64,000 nucleotides of DNA from Seminavis robusta (lineage: Eukaryota > Bacillariophyta > Bacillariophyceae > Naviculales > Naviculaceae): NCBI GenBank assembly GCA_903772945.1, contig CAICTM010000163.1:39375-103374 (forward strand), given 5' to 3'. A program made the position numbers and the translations under genes. A model generated the notes under the pieces. It did not search any database, was not told where the DNA came from, and saw nothing but the letters and a program-made list of their open reading frames with translations. Within the stretch, counting starts at the first letter, position 1. Every line of letters starts with the position of its first letter. Positions 44,390 to 55,622 of this stretch are shown piece by piece.

Positions 44390-47300
44390 ATGACGGATTG
44401 CACTTTCAACCCGCCCGAGCCCAGTAGAGCCCACGACTTTGGTGTCATGGTGGCTTCGTCCGAGACCAGCAGTATCGGTTCCTCCTCCACCTGCAACAAG
44501 AACCACCAACACGATGCCATTGACGCCGCTGAGAAGGGTCTCGACCATGACAGCCCTTCTCGTTCTCGTGTGATGGAAAAGCCACAGGCGACAAGCTGTG
44601 ACTCGTGCACCAGTAGTGCGGAAACAAGGTCGTCAACAACAGAGATTAGCACCAACTATCATCAGACGGGTGAGAATCATGATATTTTCCCTATATTGCT
44701 AGAAGAATCTTCGAATGGAGATGATGGCAGCCCTGATGCTGACATGGAAGATGGCAACAGCAACAACAACAACAAACCCACCAACGATTCTGCCCAGAGT
44801 GCATCTGGCTCTGGGGCTGCTGCTGCTGCTGCTGCTGTGGCGCAAACCGAGACAAAGGCGGTTTCTCACCTGAGGATTTTTCTGCTGGTCTTCTTGGCAC
44901 TATCGGCATTGGGAGTTGCCCTGGCTGTTTATGTCTTTACTACGCATATTGAACACGAACAACTGAAGCAAGTCTTTGATGACCATGCCGCCACAGTCAT
45001 GGGCGCATTGGGTGGCTCCTTGGAGTTGACTTTGGGTGCACTGGATACATATGCCATTGGTTTGGTTTCATTCGCCAAGTTCACAGGGGCAGAATGGCCT
45101 TTTGTGACGTTGCCCAACATGGCGGTAAGGCTGGCCAAGCTAAGGACTCTTTCCAAGTCCATGGCCATCCGGCATTACCATATTGTACACGACCAGGAGC
45201 AGCGTTTGAAATGGGAAAACTACAGCATCCACCATGATGATTGGGTTCTAGATGCGATGCATGCGCAGCGTCAAGATCGGAACTATCATGGTTCAAACTA
45301 CGAAAGCTACTTTGCCAAAGGGAGCCTCTACAATAACATGGGTGAAAATCGCAGTTACGACGAGGAGGGACCCTTCTTACCGGTAGGCATCAACAAAAGT
45401 TGGTCTCTGTTTCACTTTAGCCTGGTTCTCACGATTTTCTTGTCCTTATTGTGCACCTCACAAAACAACCCTTCTTTAGACTTGGCAAAACTACCCGGTG
45501 CTTCCAGCGTGGCCACCGTACAATTGGGATGGAGCCATTTATCCTGAATTGGTCGAAGCCCTACCCGAGTTGCTTTCGATGCACGTCGTTCTGTCGCATG
45601 TGACGAACCTGCCCAAGGATCCCACAAACCAAGAGCAAGTGGCTGTGGCGGAGGGCCATAACCAATGGGCCAAAGAGTACTTGTCGCCTGAAGAAGATTC
45701 TTCAGAACCCTTTGGGGACCTTTTTTACCCCATCATGGACTGTGCTTCGGATGTGCTGTCCATGACCCTGTCTCATTCCACGAAACACTTGAGCAATGAG
45801 GATCATGTGCATATTCGTCAAAGTCACGACGACCATGAAATGGATATAAAGACGATCCTAGAACATCGTCAGAACGATGGAGGTGACAACTGCTCTCTGG
45901 TGGGAGTTCTAGGAGTTACCAAGTATTGGCGGGACTATCTCAATGACATCTTGCCTCCTGGAACCAAGGGTTTGGTTGCAGTATTCGAGTCGACATGTGG
46001 CCGGGCGTTCACCTATCAGATAAACGGTCCTGACACCGAGTATCTAGGACCGGGAACCTTGCATGACACTCGTTTTGACACCCTGAAACGAACTGCTTGG
46101 CTGCACAACCTTGACGCCTTCTCTTCTCGTGACCGCGACTACACTGGCTTGCCATTGGGCAGTGACACTTGCTCCTACAAGATATCTTTGTATCCCTCCG
46201 AGGAAATGCTGAGAAGCCACACGACGAGTAATCCTGTTGCGTTCACAGTCGTTGCCGTGGCGATCTTTGCTTTCACTTCCTGCATTTTCCTTTTGTACGA
46301 TCGATATTCTGAGCGCCGTCAAACTTTGGTAATGGAAACGGCCGTTCAATCCAATGCCAATGTTTGCATCTTGGAAGAAAAGGTTCGGGAGAGGACCAAG
46401 AAATTGGAAGACTCAAACCTACTACTTCACAAAGCCAACGAACAGGTGACGTTGGCTTCTGCAAGGCAACTGCAGCATTTTGCTTCAATGTCCCATGTAA
46501 GGCTGTTGCGGGTGCTTTCGTGCTGTACCAGTAGAGTTTGTTGTCTGTTCTTTCCCATTCCAAGCTGACAACTTTGTCGTCGTCCTTCACCGTACCACAG
46601 GAGATCCGAACCCCACTCAACGGCATAATCGGTCTTGCCAGTCTGTTGCAAGAGAGCAAGCTTGACAGCAAACAAGAAGAATCCATGAGGATGATTGTCA
46701 CCAGCGGAACGTTGCTAAAAGCCGTGGTTGACGACGTTCTGGACTACTCAAAGCTGGCCGCTGGCAAGGTCGTCATCGAGGTAGAACAGTGCCAGCTACA
46801 AGATACCCTAAACGCAGTGGTTCGCTCTATTGAGACAAACGCCACCTCCAAACGAATCACTCTCGAAACCTACTACGATGCAACAATCGGGGAGATCTTC
46901 CAGACAGATAGTCGTCGCCTTCTTCAGATCCTCTATAATCTCCTCGGCAATGCGTCGAAGTTTGGTGCTGACGGTGGCATTGTGGAACTTCGAGTGCACC
47001 ACTATCTTGCGCAGCTTCCAAGTGCAGACATCGGAAAATGCCCTGAAACCAGCGACACCAAATTGGAGGGCATGCAGAAAGCTCCGGAGCAAAGAATGCT
47101 CCGCTTTGTGGTAAAAGACTATGGAAAAGGAATACATGAAAAGGACTATGAAAAGATATTCCAACCATTCTTGCAGGCTAGCAGCGAGACCGAACGACTG
47201 TATGGGGGCTCGGGCCTCGGCCTTGCCATCACAGGAAAGCTTGTCAAGGCCCTGGGTGGTAGAATATCCGTTAAAAGTGAGGTGGGGAAATGGACGGAAA

Positions 47301-48338
47301 TGTTTGTGGACTTTCCTCTTTGTGATCACACGGCTCCATCAGCAGATGTTGCGGGACTATCCTCCAGACTCCAAGGCTCTACCATGTATATCGTTGGTGA
47401 CGTCAAATCCAGGGATGTTATCGAAACGAAGCGGTTCATGCAGATTTACTCAGTAGATGCGCAAGTTTTTGATACCATGAAAGACGCCATACCCCCGCAA
47501 GATCAAGAAGTGGACACAAAACGCGCCCATGTGTTCCTTGTTCAGGAGGACCGCTACGACGAAGACGTGTTCCGTCGCTGGTCGAAGTTCGCCAAAACGG
47601 TGCTTCTCACCTTTGGACACAAATTCGGAGTCAAGGGATCGGACGGTCATTACAGGTCCCTGACGCAACTGCTACCATGCGTATTGATTAAGGATATCGG
47701 GGACCATGTTACAAGAGCTAGTCAAACGCAAAATCCCGCCAGGACTGCTGGTACAAGCACCAAGTCAACCTCGGACGAAGAGAAGGAACCATCGTACAAG
47801 AACTACAAGATTTTGGTTGCCGAAGACAACCTGGTGAACCAGAAAGTAGTCGTTCGAATCTTAAAGAAACTGGGGATCCTTGATGTACAGGTAGTTGACA
47901 ACGGGAAGAAAGCTGTTGACCAAGAAGCAGAGGGGTCCTTTGATGTGATCCTGATGGATATGCAGGTACGTACGAGGCAACTACGATGTTGGCACCGTCT
48001 GGTTTGAATGACGAAATGGTTAGCAGTTCTGGAACCGGCGCAAGCTCACCATTCTTCGTTCTACTATACGTCTCTTGACTCTTTAGATGCCAGTGATGGA
48101 TGGTATTGATGCATGCCGCTATATAATCGAGCGTCAAAAACGCGAGAATGACAGGCAAGGGGCCAAGGTAATCTTCGTGACAGCCCACGCTCTTGACCAC
48201 TTCAAAGAAAAGTGCCAAGAAGCAGGTGGTTCTGGATTCTTGTCAAAGCCGTTTCGTTTACAGGATGTGGAGAGTTGTTTCCAAAAAATTCAGGCAATGA
48301 TAGATGCTAATCAATCATACCACGAGGGTCTGTGGTGA
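44390..48338 (+). CDS. Membrane hybrid histidine kinase with C-terminal receiver domain
   Basis: Four exons, 44390..45382, 45480..46496, 46601..47965 and 48087..48338, about 1208 aa; all introns are phase 0. The N-terminal about 160 residues are Ser/Thr/Asn-rich with poly-Asn and poly-Ala. TM1 lies at about 162-186 and TM2 at about 584-606, enclosing a non-cytoplasmic sensor region of about 400 aa (with NYPVLPAWPPYNWDG), CHASE-like in position. A coiled-coil (EEKVRERTKKLEDSNLLLH) leads to the H-box SMSHEIRTPLNG with phospho-acceptor His670, N-box LLQILYNLLGNASKFG, G1 KDYGKGI, F-box and G2 GGSGLGLAI. The receiver starts near 1073 (ILVAEDN), with phospho-acceptor Asp1123 and Lys1179. The protein should sense a signal outside the cytosol and relay phosphate to a histidine phosphotransfer partner not present in this window. 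Confidence 0.92.
45383..45479 (+). other. Histidine kinase intron 1
   Basis: GTAGGC...TTTAG, 97 nt, phase 0. It joins FLP to TWQNYPVLPAWPP in the sensor region. The donor sits inside a TACCGGTAGG string, so the ACCGGTA motif overlaps a splice site here. Confidence 0.8.
46497..46600 (+). other. Histidine kinase intron 2, directly after the phospho-acceptor His codon
   Basis: GTAAGG...CACAG, 104 nt, phase 0. It separates SMSH from EIRTPLNG. Confidence 0.9.
47966..48086 (+). other. Histidine kinase intron 3, in the receiver domain
   Basis: GTACGT...TTTAG, 121 nt, phase 0. It separates ILMDMQ from MPVMDG, right after the receiver phospho-acceptor Asp1123. Confidence 0.9.
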
Positions 48339-48605
48339 TCCGTGCAGGCACAGATAGTCGCAAACGCAAAGTCGACATTGCAGTGTCTTGCGACGCTCCA
48401 AGAAGCACGCAGAGACCCATACGATTGTGGAGCGGCGCAAATCAAATAAATCAAGATATCAGTGTTGGCTTGATTCTCCGCCGTTGTTTTTTCCTGTTGG
48501 CTCTCCTACTGTAGTCCAGCCGCAGGACTCGACTCCCTCCAGGCCTATTCTGACGCTCGAAGAGACACGTTCACAGAAAACTCCGCTCCTGCTTCATTAA
48601 TTAAG

Positions 48606-49085
48606 ATTTAAGTCAGCGGGAGCTGCGATACCTCGGCAGAAAGACAGATAGAAGAAGGATGACATGTTTGAGATTGCACCCTTCTTTGAAGGTAGACCTG
48701 GCGACAACACCCGACTTCGTCAAGTGTTGCCGCCCGGTATCATTCCCTCATTATAACCTTCGTTTTTATTTAAGCTAGCCCTGGCGACAACACCCGACTT
48801 CGTCGTGTGTTGCCGCCCACTATCATTCCCTCATTGTAACCTTCTGTTTCATATTAAGCTAGCCTTGGTGTTGCCACGAGCTAACCCATAATTTACAGCT
48901 ATCATTCGATCATGTGACTCTAGATTTACAACACCTGCTGGCTTATTGTGTTTTTGTGCTGAGTGCATTAACCTTAAATTACATTGATATATTCCTACCC
49001 CTAACTTTTTATTGAACCTTCAAATTCCAGTTTTGCCAGCTTATATTATCTCTATCCTTATCCCCTGGCATCACCAGAATAGGGG
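48606..49085 (+). repeat. Dispersed repeat, copy 2, with hairpin units
   Basis: Second copy of the unit at 33182..33607. Hairpin units lie at 48700-48734 and 48783-48817, and a degenerate third follows near 48857-48880. It starts within 270 bp of the kinase stop codon. Confidence 0.8.
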
Positions 49086-49152
49086 ATCCCACAGACAGGA
49101 AATGAGGGGGATCCCACAGACACAAAATAAGGGGATCCCACAGACAGAATAT
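49082..49152 (+). repeat. Short tandem repeat, three units with GGGATCCCACAGACA
   Basis: Three copies of GGGATCCCACAGACA at a spacing of about 26-28 bp, each separated by an A/G-rich spacer. Confidence 0.75.
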
Positions 49153-49818
49153 TTGCCAAAAAAGGGGTAGAGGGCTCAGGCAGATAGACTGCCGAGGTCA
49201 ATCTGCTTCGTACTAGTAGTCTAATCATGTTGTCTTTCCGACATTGTGAATCTTCCAACGTCGAGGCGTCGAGGAGCGTCGAGTTATCGGCGGTAATGAG
49301 GCTATTAATAACTACTTTTGGCCCTTCGGAGTTCTGTCCTCAACCCAAGCTTGCCATGAGGTCCAAGTCGAGTTTGAAAGCGTTACAGTTCCTCCCATGA
49401 CTCAGAGTATCCGTGAATAGATTGGGTCATGCTTCATGAGTCAACACGATGGAACAGAGAACGCTGACAAGAATGAACACGTTCTCAACGAAACCAAAAG
49501 AAACGGCAAATTGGAGTATTCGACAGGAGTAAAGCATCATGCCAACGAACCGTTTCACGTAGATCCCACGTTGACTTCCGTATGAATCAAGATCAACTAC
49601 CACGATGCATTGATCTAACATGCTACAAGCTAGCTTTACCGATCGCATCAAGCAAAGCTCACAACACAAGATTATGAATTACTAAGAAGCAAACTTTGCA
49701 GTTTACCTTGCACTCGTCTTGAATAGCACGGTTGATATCGTTGGGTGGTAGCTACGTCTACGAGATCCCTCTATTCAAGTAGTATTTCCTCACGTTAGCA
49801 GGTTAACTAGTCACAGTT

Positions 49819-50211
49819 ATGCACTTCCACATCTACATCAAGATGTCCAACGAAGCAACCAAACTCAAGCATGTGCTATGCAATCTATGCGGCGAAGACG
49901 CTTCCAACACAGGGTATCTTGCATCCCACCTGCATCTCGCATTGGCTGGTCAAGGAATCGATGGATGGATGAATCTCCTACTCCTCACCAAAGATGAAGT
50001 TATGGACCTCCAAGCTCCCAACGATACCAATGGCGCTCCACGACTCGTACCTCTCACCAGGAAGAAGCTACTGCTCTTGGCGATACACATGTACCACCAT
50101 TGGTCATTCAAGAGGAAGTCCCCGGTATGCATCACTTCGCTGACGACCACCGCACTCGATGACTTAGACTCTTCCAACCCCACGGTGAAATCATCCCGTG
50201 GCAGCAAATGA
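49819..50211 (+). pseudogene. Copia N-terminal gag ORF
   Basis: 130 aa from ATG (MHFHIYIKMSNEATKLK). Its TGA overlaps the ATG of the next gag frame as ATGA (50208-50211). This may be a genuine two-ORF layout or the result of one indel. Confidence 0.55.
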
Positions 50212-51677
50212 GACGTAGCGACACCACGATGACCGATGGCGAGCGTACAATCGCGCTATGGGACAAGAACAACAATAAGCCCGTTCGGTCGGAGTTCAGG
50301 GAGTTTCACGATGAATCCTCTTTCATCAAATGGAAGAAGAACTTCCTCAACACGCTCAAATCCCAAGGTCTCTCCCACCTCATTGATCCAGACTTCACGA
50401 TCACCAACATCGAACTCGACGAGAAACAACGAGAATGGATGTGCAAGACCTTCGAGGATATCTTCTTAGAGGCACAGGCACGATCTGTCGTTCTTGCCAA
50501 CGAAGCCAGAAAGGACACCCGTGTGATCAGGAAAGCAATCAACGACTATTACTCCAAGTCCATGGTCGCAACCCTACGCTCAGACAAGATTTCGTCTTAC
50601 CTCACCTCTGCAGACCTCACGGATGGTGTATGGCGAGGATCCCAAGCAGGTTTCATCTCCAATTTCCTCGCGAACTTTCGGCAGTACAATGAGATCAGTG
50701 ACGAGCCGTACACTGAGCAACAAGGAGCACGTTTCTTGGAACGCGCAATCTCCAAGGCACCAAATCTCGCTCCCGTACGACGTCTCGCTTTGCAGACCAA
50801 GAAAACTGCAGGAGACACCACCAAGTACTCGCTCGAAGAGTACAGGGCAGCCCTTCTCGAGCAAGCACAACTGCATGACAGCGCAAATCATGCAACGTCT
50901 GCACGCTCTCGTAGCAATGCTCGCCGCCGTACCTACCAACACGAAATTATCTTCGACGATGGTACCGCGGAGACCTGTGACAATGCCTATGAGGCATTTG
51001 TCCATGACATGGATATGCCAGTGGAGGTCCTGTTGCAAGCTCATCAGAAGGACACTCATGGGCCACGAAGAGTCATGATGAATGCAGCCACATGGCGGTT
51101 GTTATCCAAGTCGGACCAAAAGGCATGGGATGATATCTCGGAAGCAGGGAAGAAGAGTGTCCTTGACTACATGGCTGACTTAGCTGTTCGACGTAGTCAG
51201 AATAACTCCGGACAATCACGTCCATCCCGCTCAGTCAACTCCCATGACTTCCTCGACGAGGGCAACTCCACGCCACGAGCAAGCAATCTAGAAGTGTCCT
51301 CGCATCAAACCAATTCCAATACGACAGACACCGACCTATTGCAACTCGCGTGCAACAAGACACATTCAACGCCACCATCCTTCGCTGGTGACATCGCGTC
51401 CGTCCTATCACAGCCATCCAACATGGCTACACGCAAGGTACGAGTTCACGAGATTGATCGCTCATCTTATGAGTCCTATTCCCACGAACTATTCAGCGAA
51501 CCAGAGATTGATCCTGATTGGCGGCCCTTCGTGTATCTCTCTGATGAATCCGAAGGTAATCAAACACCACCAGTTGGTGCGACCGTGCCAGTGGATCTCC
51601 TCGATGTGCCCAATCAAGCAGGCCCTCATGGACAATCTTCCCACGGAAGAACCATCCATTGTGGAGGCACCTGCTGA
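50208..51677 (+). pseudogene. Copia gag main ORF
   Basis: 489 aa with a capsid-like helical segment (FREFHDESSFIKWKKNFLNT, YSLEEYRAALLEQAQLHDS), then Ser/Asn-rich sequence. Coding sense moves to the next frame near 51625: EPSIVEAPADDTESLAID continues there with poly-Thr/Ala repeats to a TAA at 52132, and past it to about 52285. No CCHC zinc knuckle was seen. Confidence 0.75.
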
Positions 51678-52415
51678 TGATACCGAATCCCTAGCGATCG
51701 ATATCTCCAAGCCCCAGCTCGATCCATCCTCTGATGTTGGGGCCGATGTTGACACCGACCTCAGTTTTGTGACCCCGAATGAAACTGACTTCGAGGAGGA
51801 CATCTCCATGCGTCATATCAAGGGCACACACGGACTTCGCAAGGCTGTCAAACAACGCCGAGTGCTCACACAGACACCTGCTGCACTCGCACCCGTGACA
51901 ACGACGACAACCCCTGCTGCACTCGCACCCGAGGCAACGACGACAACTCCAGTCTCCGATGGGACTCCAGACTCTTCTGGGTTCATCGCTGTCACCTCTC
52001 CCAAAACCCGAGGACGAAGAGGCAAGAACAAAAATAAGGCATCCAAGACGCCATCAGGTAACCTTGGATCCATCTGCAACCTCATGTCACCATCTGGTTA
52101 CGGACAAGATTTGCTCTCGTCCAGCTCTTCCTAATCAAGGAGCTCTGATACCTCCTACCATCCCTCTGATGCATCCCACCAGTCCCGCACTGGAACTGCA
52201 TCTAACTCCTTCGCTGCTCTCCAAGAATCTGATGAAGAGCATGAATCCGATGAAGCACAGGATTTTCATCAGGCCGGAACACACTAAGCCAACGTGGTCC
52301 ACAGGCCTTTTCACACCCGGCTATTGCCATACCTTCCGGGGTACAATGTCACGCCCCTCTTTCGGCGGTACCTCCCAATGCAGATGGCAACAATCGTTCT
52401 CTTTACCGATACACA

Positions 52416-55205
52416 GTGCAGACTACTTTGGTCTGGCATAAGAACGATCATGGTTCCCTTGTTGATCAGGGAGCTAATGGCGGGATCCTTGGTAAGGATG
52501 CCCGCGTCATGGTTACACACCAGCGACAGGTTGATGTCACAGGCATTGACAATCACGAGATGAATGGCATAAAGATCGTTGATGGAGTTGGTAAAGTTAC
52601 CTCCCATCGTGGTCCCATCATTGTTGTGCTACGCCAGTATGCCTATCATGGTATCAACCGTACCATCCATGCTTCTGGTCAGATTGAGTACTACAAGAAC
52701 CAAGTAGATGATTGATCTCTCCTCTGTGCTGGTAGGCAATGCATCCACACTAATGATGGTTTCATCATTCCCTTAGACATCATCAATGGACTCCCGTACA
52801 TGAAGATGTGCCCTCCGTCTGACAAAGAACTTGATACACTCACCCATGTCATTCTGACCTCTGGTGAGTTATGGGATCCTAAGGTTCTCGACTTCAGGCA
52901 CAGTGATCATGATGACTGGTATAACCGTATCAAGCTCGAAGATGATGAACCGCCCAACTATGCTTTCGATTCACAAGGGCATTACAAACACCGTGAACCG
53001 CATCACGCACCCACCGTTGAAGCAATCACCCCACTTAATGAGAACCCACTGAACATCAATCATGCGGACTTTCTCGAAGCTTACAAGATTGTCTCCAACC
53101 TCAACCAACCGTGCGTCCTCGCAGAATCTGTCTACTCTGCATTTGATACCGATACCGTCCCATCTAAGGACCACATCATCATTCCTGCTACGGAGTCCAC
53201 TCCTAAACCACCAGACTATCAAAAGTACAGCCCATTCTTTCTCCATGTTCCCGTTGAGACGATTTGCCGTACCTTTGAACGGACTACCCAACACGCATCC
53301 AATATCCAAGCTGGCCATCACATCAAGCAGACCATTGAGTCACCTTTCCCGGCCCATAATGTATGGCGACGCAACGAACCCGTTGCTATGGATACTATCT
53401 TTGCGGACACACCCGCCATTTGCACCGGAGGTCAAATGATGGCACAGATCTTCATTGGGCATAAATCACTTATCATCGATGTGTTCGGTATGTCTTCCAC
53501 TGCGGATTTTGTCAACACCCTTGAAGTTGTCATACGAACAAGGGGAGCAATGGACAAGCTCATCTCGGATGGACACTCAGCACAAACTTCCGCGCGAGTA
53601 AAAGAGATACTTCGTGCATTATGCATCGACGATTGGCAATCTGAACCCCACTACCAGCATCAAAACTTCGCAGAACACAGATGGAAGCATCTTAAACGCA
53701 ACCACAACTGGTTCATGAACTGGCGAAACGTTGATCCCGAAGCTTGGCTACTGTGCATGCAATGGATAGGTGATGTTATGAATCATACAGCGGAAAAATC
53801 AACTGGATGGAGACCACCGCTTGAAGTTCTTACTGGACAAACTGTGGACATCAGCATTCTGCTCGTATTCCTGTTCTGGGATGTTGTTTATGTTCCGCGA
53901 TACAAGGATCAAGGGTACAATGCCCAGCCAGGACACAACAAGTCTTCAGAGATTCGTGGAAGTTTCGTTGGGTTTGCCTGGAATGTTGGACACCAACTCA
54001 CCTTCAAGATCCTCACAGATGATACCAAACAGATCATATGTCGGTCCAGAGTCAGACTCGCAAAGGAAGGGATCAACAACCTCAAGCTCGACGTCGAAGC
54101 AGGAGCAGTTCCAGAGCACGTATACGTCAGGTCTAAAAGAGACGAAGAAGGTGATGATGCTAGACTGCCCACTATCGATATGAACCAGAGCCCTTTTGAC
54201 CTTCCAGACGATGGCGAAAAAGGAGGGGAGATAGGGGAGACCACTCCAGAAGAACCTACTCCGATGGACGAACCACCTCTCAGGGAAACGCCCCAAGTAG
54301 AGACAGTCAATGACGATGACGACAACATTGCAAACCATTAGAGGGACGAGCCCGAGAAAGGATCATCTAGCACAGAGGAACCATTCATCTTCAACAAACG
54401 ACAAATGAAGACTGACAATCCCACCGAATCAGGACTACCTCCTGAACAGATGATCGAAAGAACATTTCTCATGCCGCCTGCAGAAGATGGAACTCGAGTA
54501 AGAGCCAAGATCCTTGAAAGAGTCAACCACCACAAGGAGAAGGTCAAGTTCAAATGCAGAGTCAACGACGAGTACGAGGAGATCGTAGCCTACAATGACA
54601 TTGTAGACTACATTGAACAAGATCAGACTTGGGATGGCACTTGGAAGTTCCGCAAGATCATGGATCACCAAGGTCCCATCAAGTCATCCGATAAGGAACG
54701 ATACAAGGGGTCACGATACAACGTCCAAGTTGAATGGGAAACTGGGGAGATCACTTGGGAGCCTCTCACCACCAAAGACAAGTTGGGAGTACACGAGTCT
54801 GATCCAGTCACAGTCGCAATTTATGCTGAAGAGCATGGTCTACTAGACACAGTTGGATGGAAATTACCTGGACTCAAGAAGATCGCAAAGACTCAAAAGC
54901 GACTCGTACGAGCGGCTAACCAAGCAAAGCTTCACTCCTTCAGGACCAAGCCCGTATTCATGTACGGATTCCAAGTTCCGCGCAACCATGACCAAGCCAT
55001 GGAACTAGATGCACGTAATGGAGACACCAAATGGAGAGATGCCGAGATGACCAAACTCAACCAGATTGATGAGTACGAGACCTTCATCAACAAAGGAAAG
55101 GGACATAACCCTGGACCAGACTGGAAGAAGATCCGGGTACACATGGTGTATGCAGTCAAGCACGATGGACGACACAAAGCACGGCTTGTTGCTGCAGGAC
55201 CATCT
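52416..55205 (+). pseudogene. Copia pol: protease, integrase, chromodomain-like segment, RT start
   Basis: One frame interrupted by TGA at 52713 and TAG at 54339. Protease: SLVDQGANGGILG (DQG in place of DTG/DSG). Integrase core: catalytic acids in TIFADTP, KLISDGHSAQ and QNFAEHRWK, with C-terminal SEIRGSFVGFAWNVGHQL. Then YNVQVEWETGEITWEPLTTK, a chromodomain-like string, VPRNHDQAMELDARNGDTKW, and the RT entry IRVHMVYAVKHDGRHKARLV. The frame leaves the family directly after this, so all RT catalytic residues are absent. Confidence 0.85.
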
Positions 55206-55239
55206 GAAAAATCCTATGGGCTTTTTTAGTAGGGTTCAA

Positions 55240-55392
55240 TGTTTCGCTGTTGTAGTAGCATGTTTGACTTGGAAATGGATGTTTCGAATTGATGTGGGAT
55301 GTTTGGCTTCGAAAAATGATAGAAAACATCTGGTTCCATGTTTGAATCGTAGGCTGATGAAACATCCGCTCACAATGTGAAACATCATGCGC
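55240..55392. repeat. Cluster of TGTTTC/GAAACA words on both strands
   Basis: At least eight words of the type (A/G)TGTTT(C/G) or the complement lie within 150 bp, spaced roughly 15-40 bp. A 9-bp inverted pair, GGATGTTTC and GAAACATCC, is about 80 bp apart. It begins just where the copia element is cut. Confidence 0.55.
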
Positions 55393-55622
55393 GCCAGCCA
55401 GCCACCAAAATCCATCGAAAGGAGGAACAAACAAGGGACCCGAACAAACAGTAAAACAAAATCACAACCCACCCCCAAATTGACAAAACCACCCACATCG
55501 GGGTGGGGACTAGTCAGGCATTGGCACTAAAGGATAATACCTAACAAGCAGTAATACAAAACAGATGCAATTTTAAAATAACAGGCACTATAACATTTTT
55601 TGAGAGCTACAAGAGAAGGACG

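Larger units (their letters stand above)
49819..55205 (+). mobile_element. Truncated, decayed Ty1/copia element (CoDi-like)
   Basis: Gag, protease and integrase, then a chromodomain-like segment and the very start of the reverse transcriptase, in the copia order (integrase before RT). The sequence leaves the element near 55205, so the RT core, RNase H and 3' LTR are missing and no LTR pair can be defined. In-frame stops and frameshifts disable it. The gag and pre-RT segments resemble, from memory, diatom CoDi elements. Confidence 0.85.
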
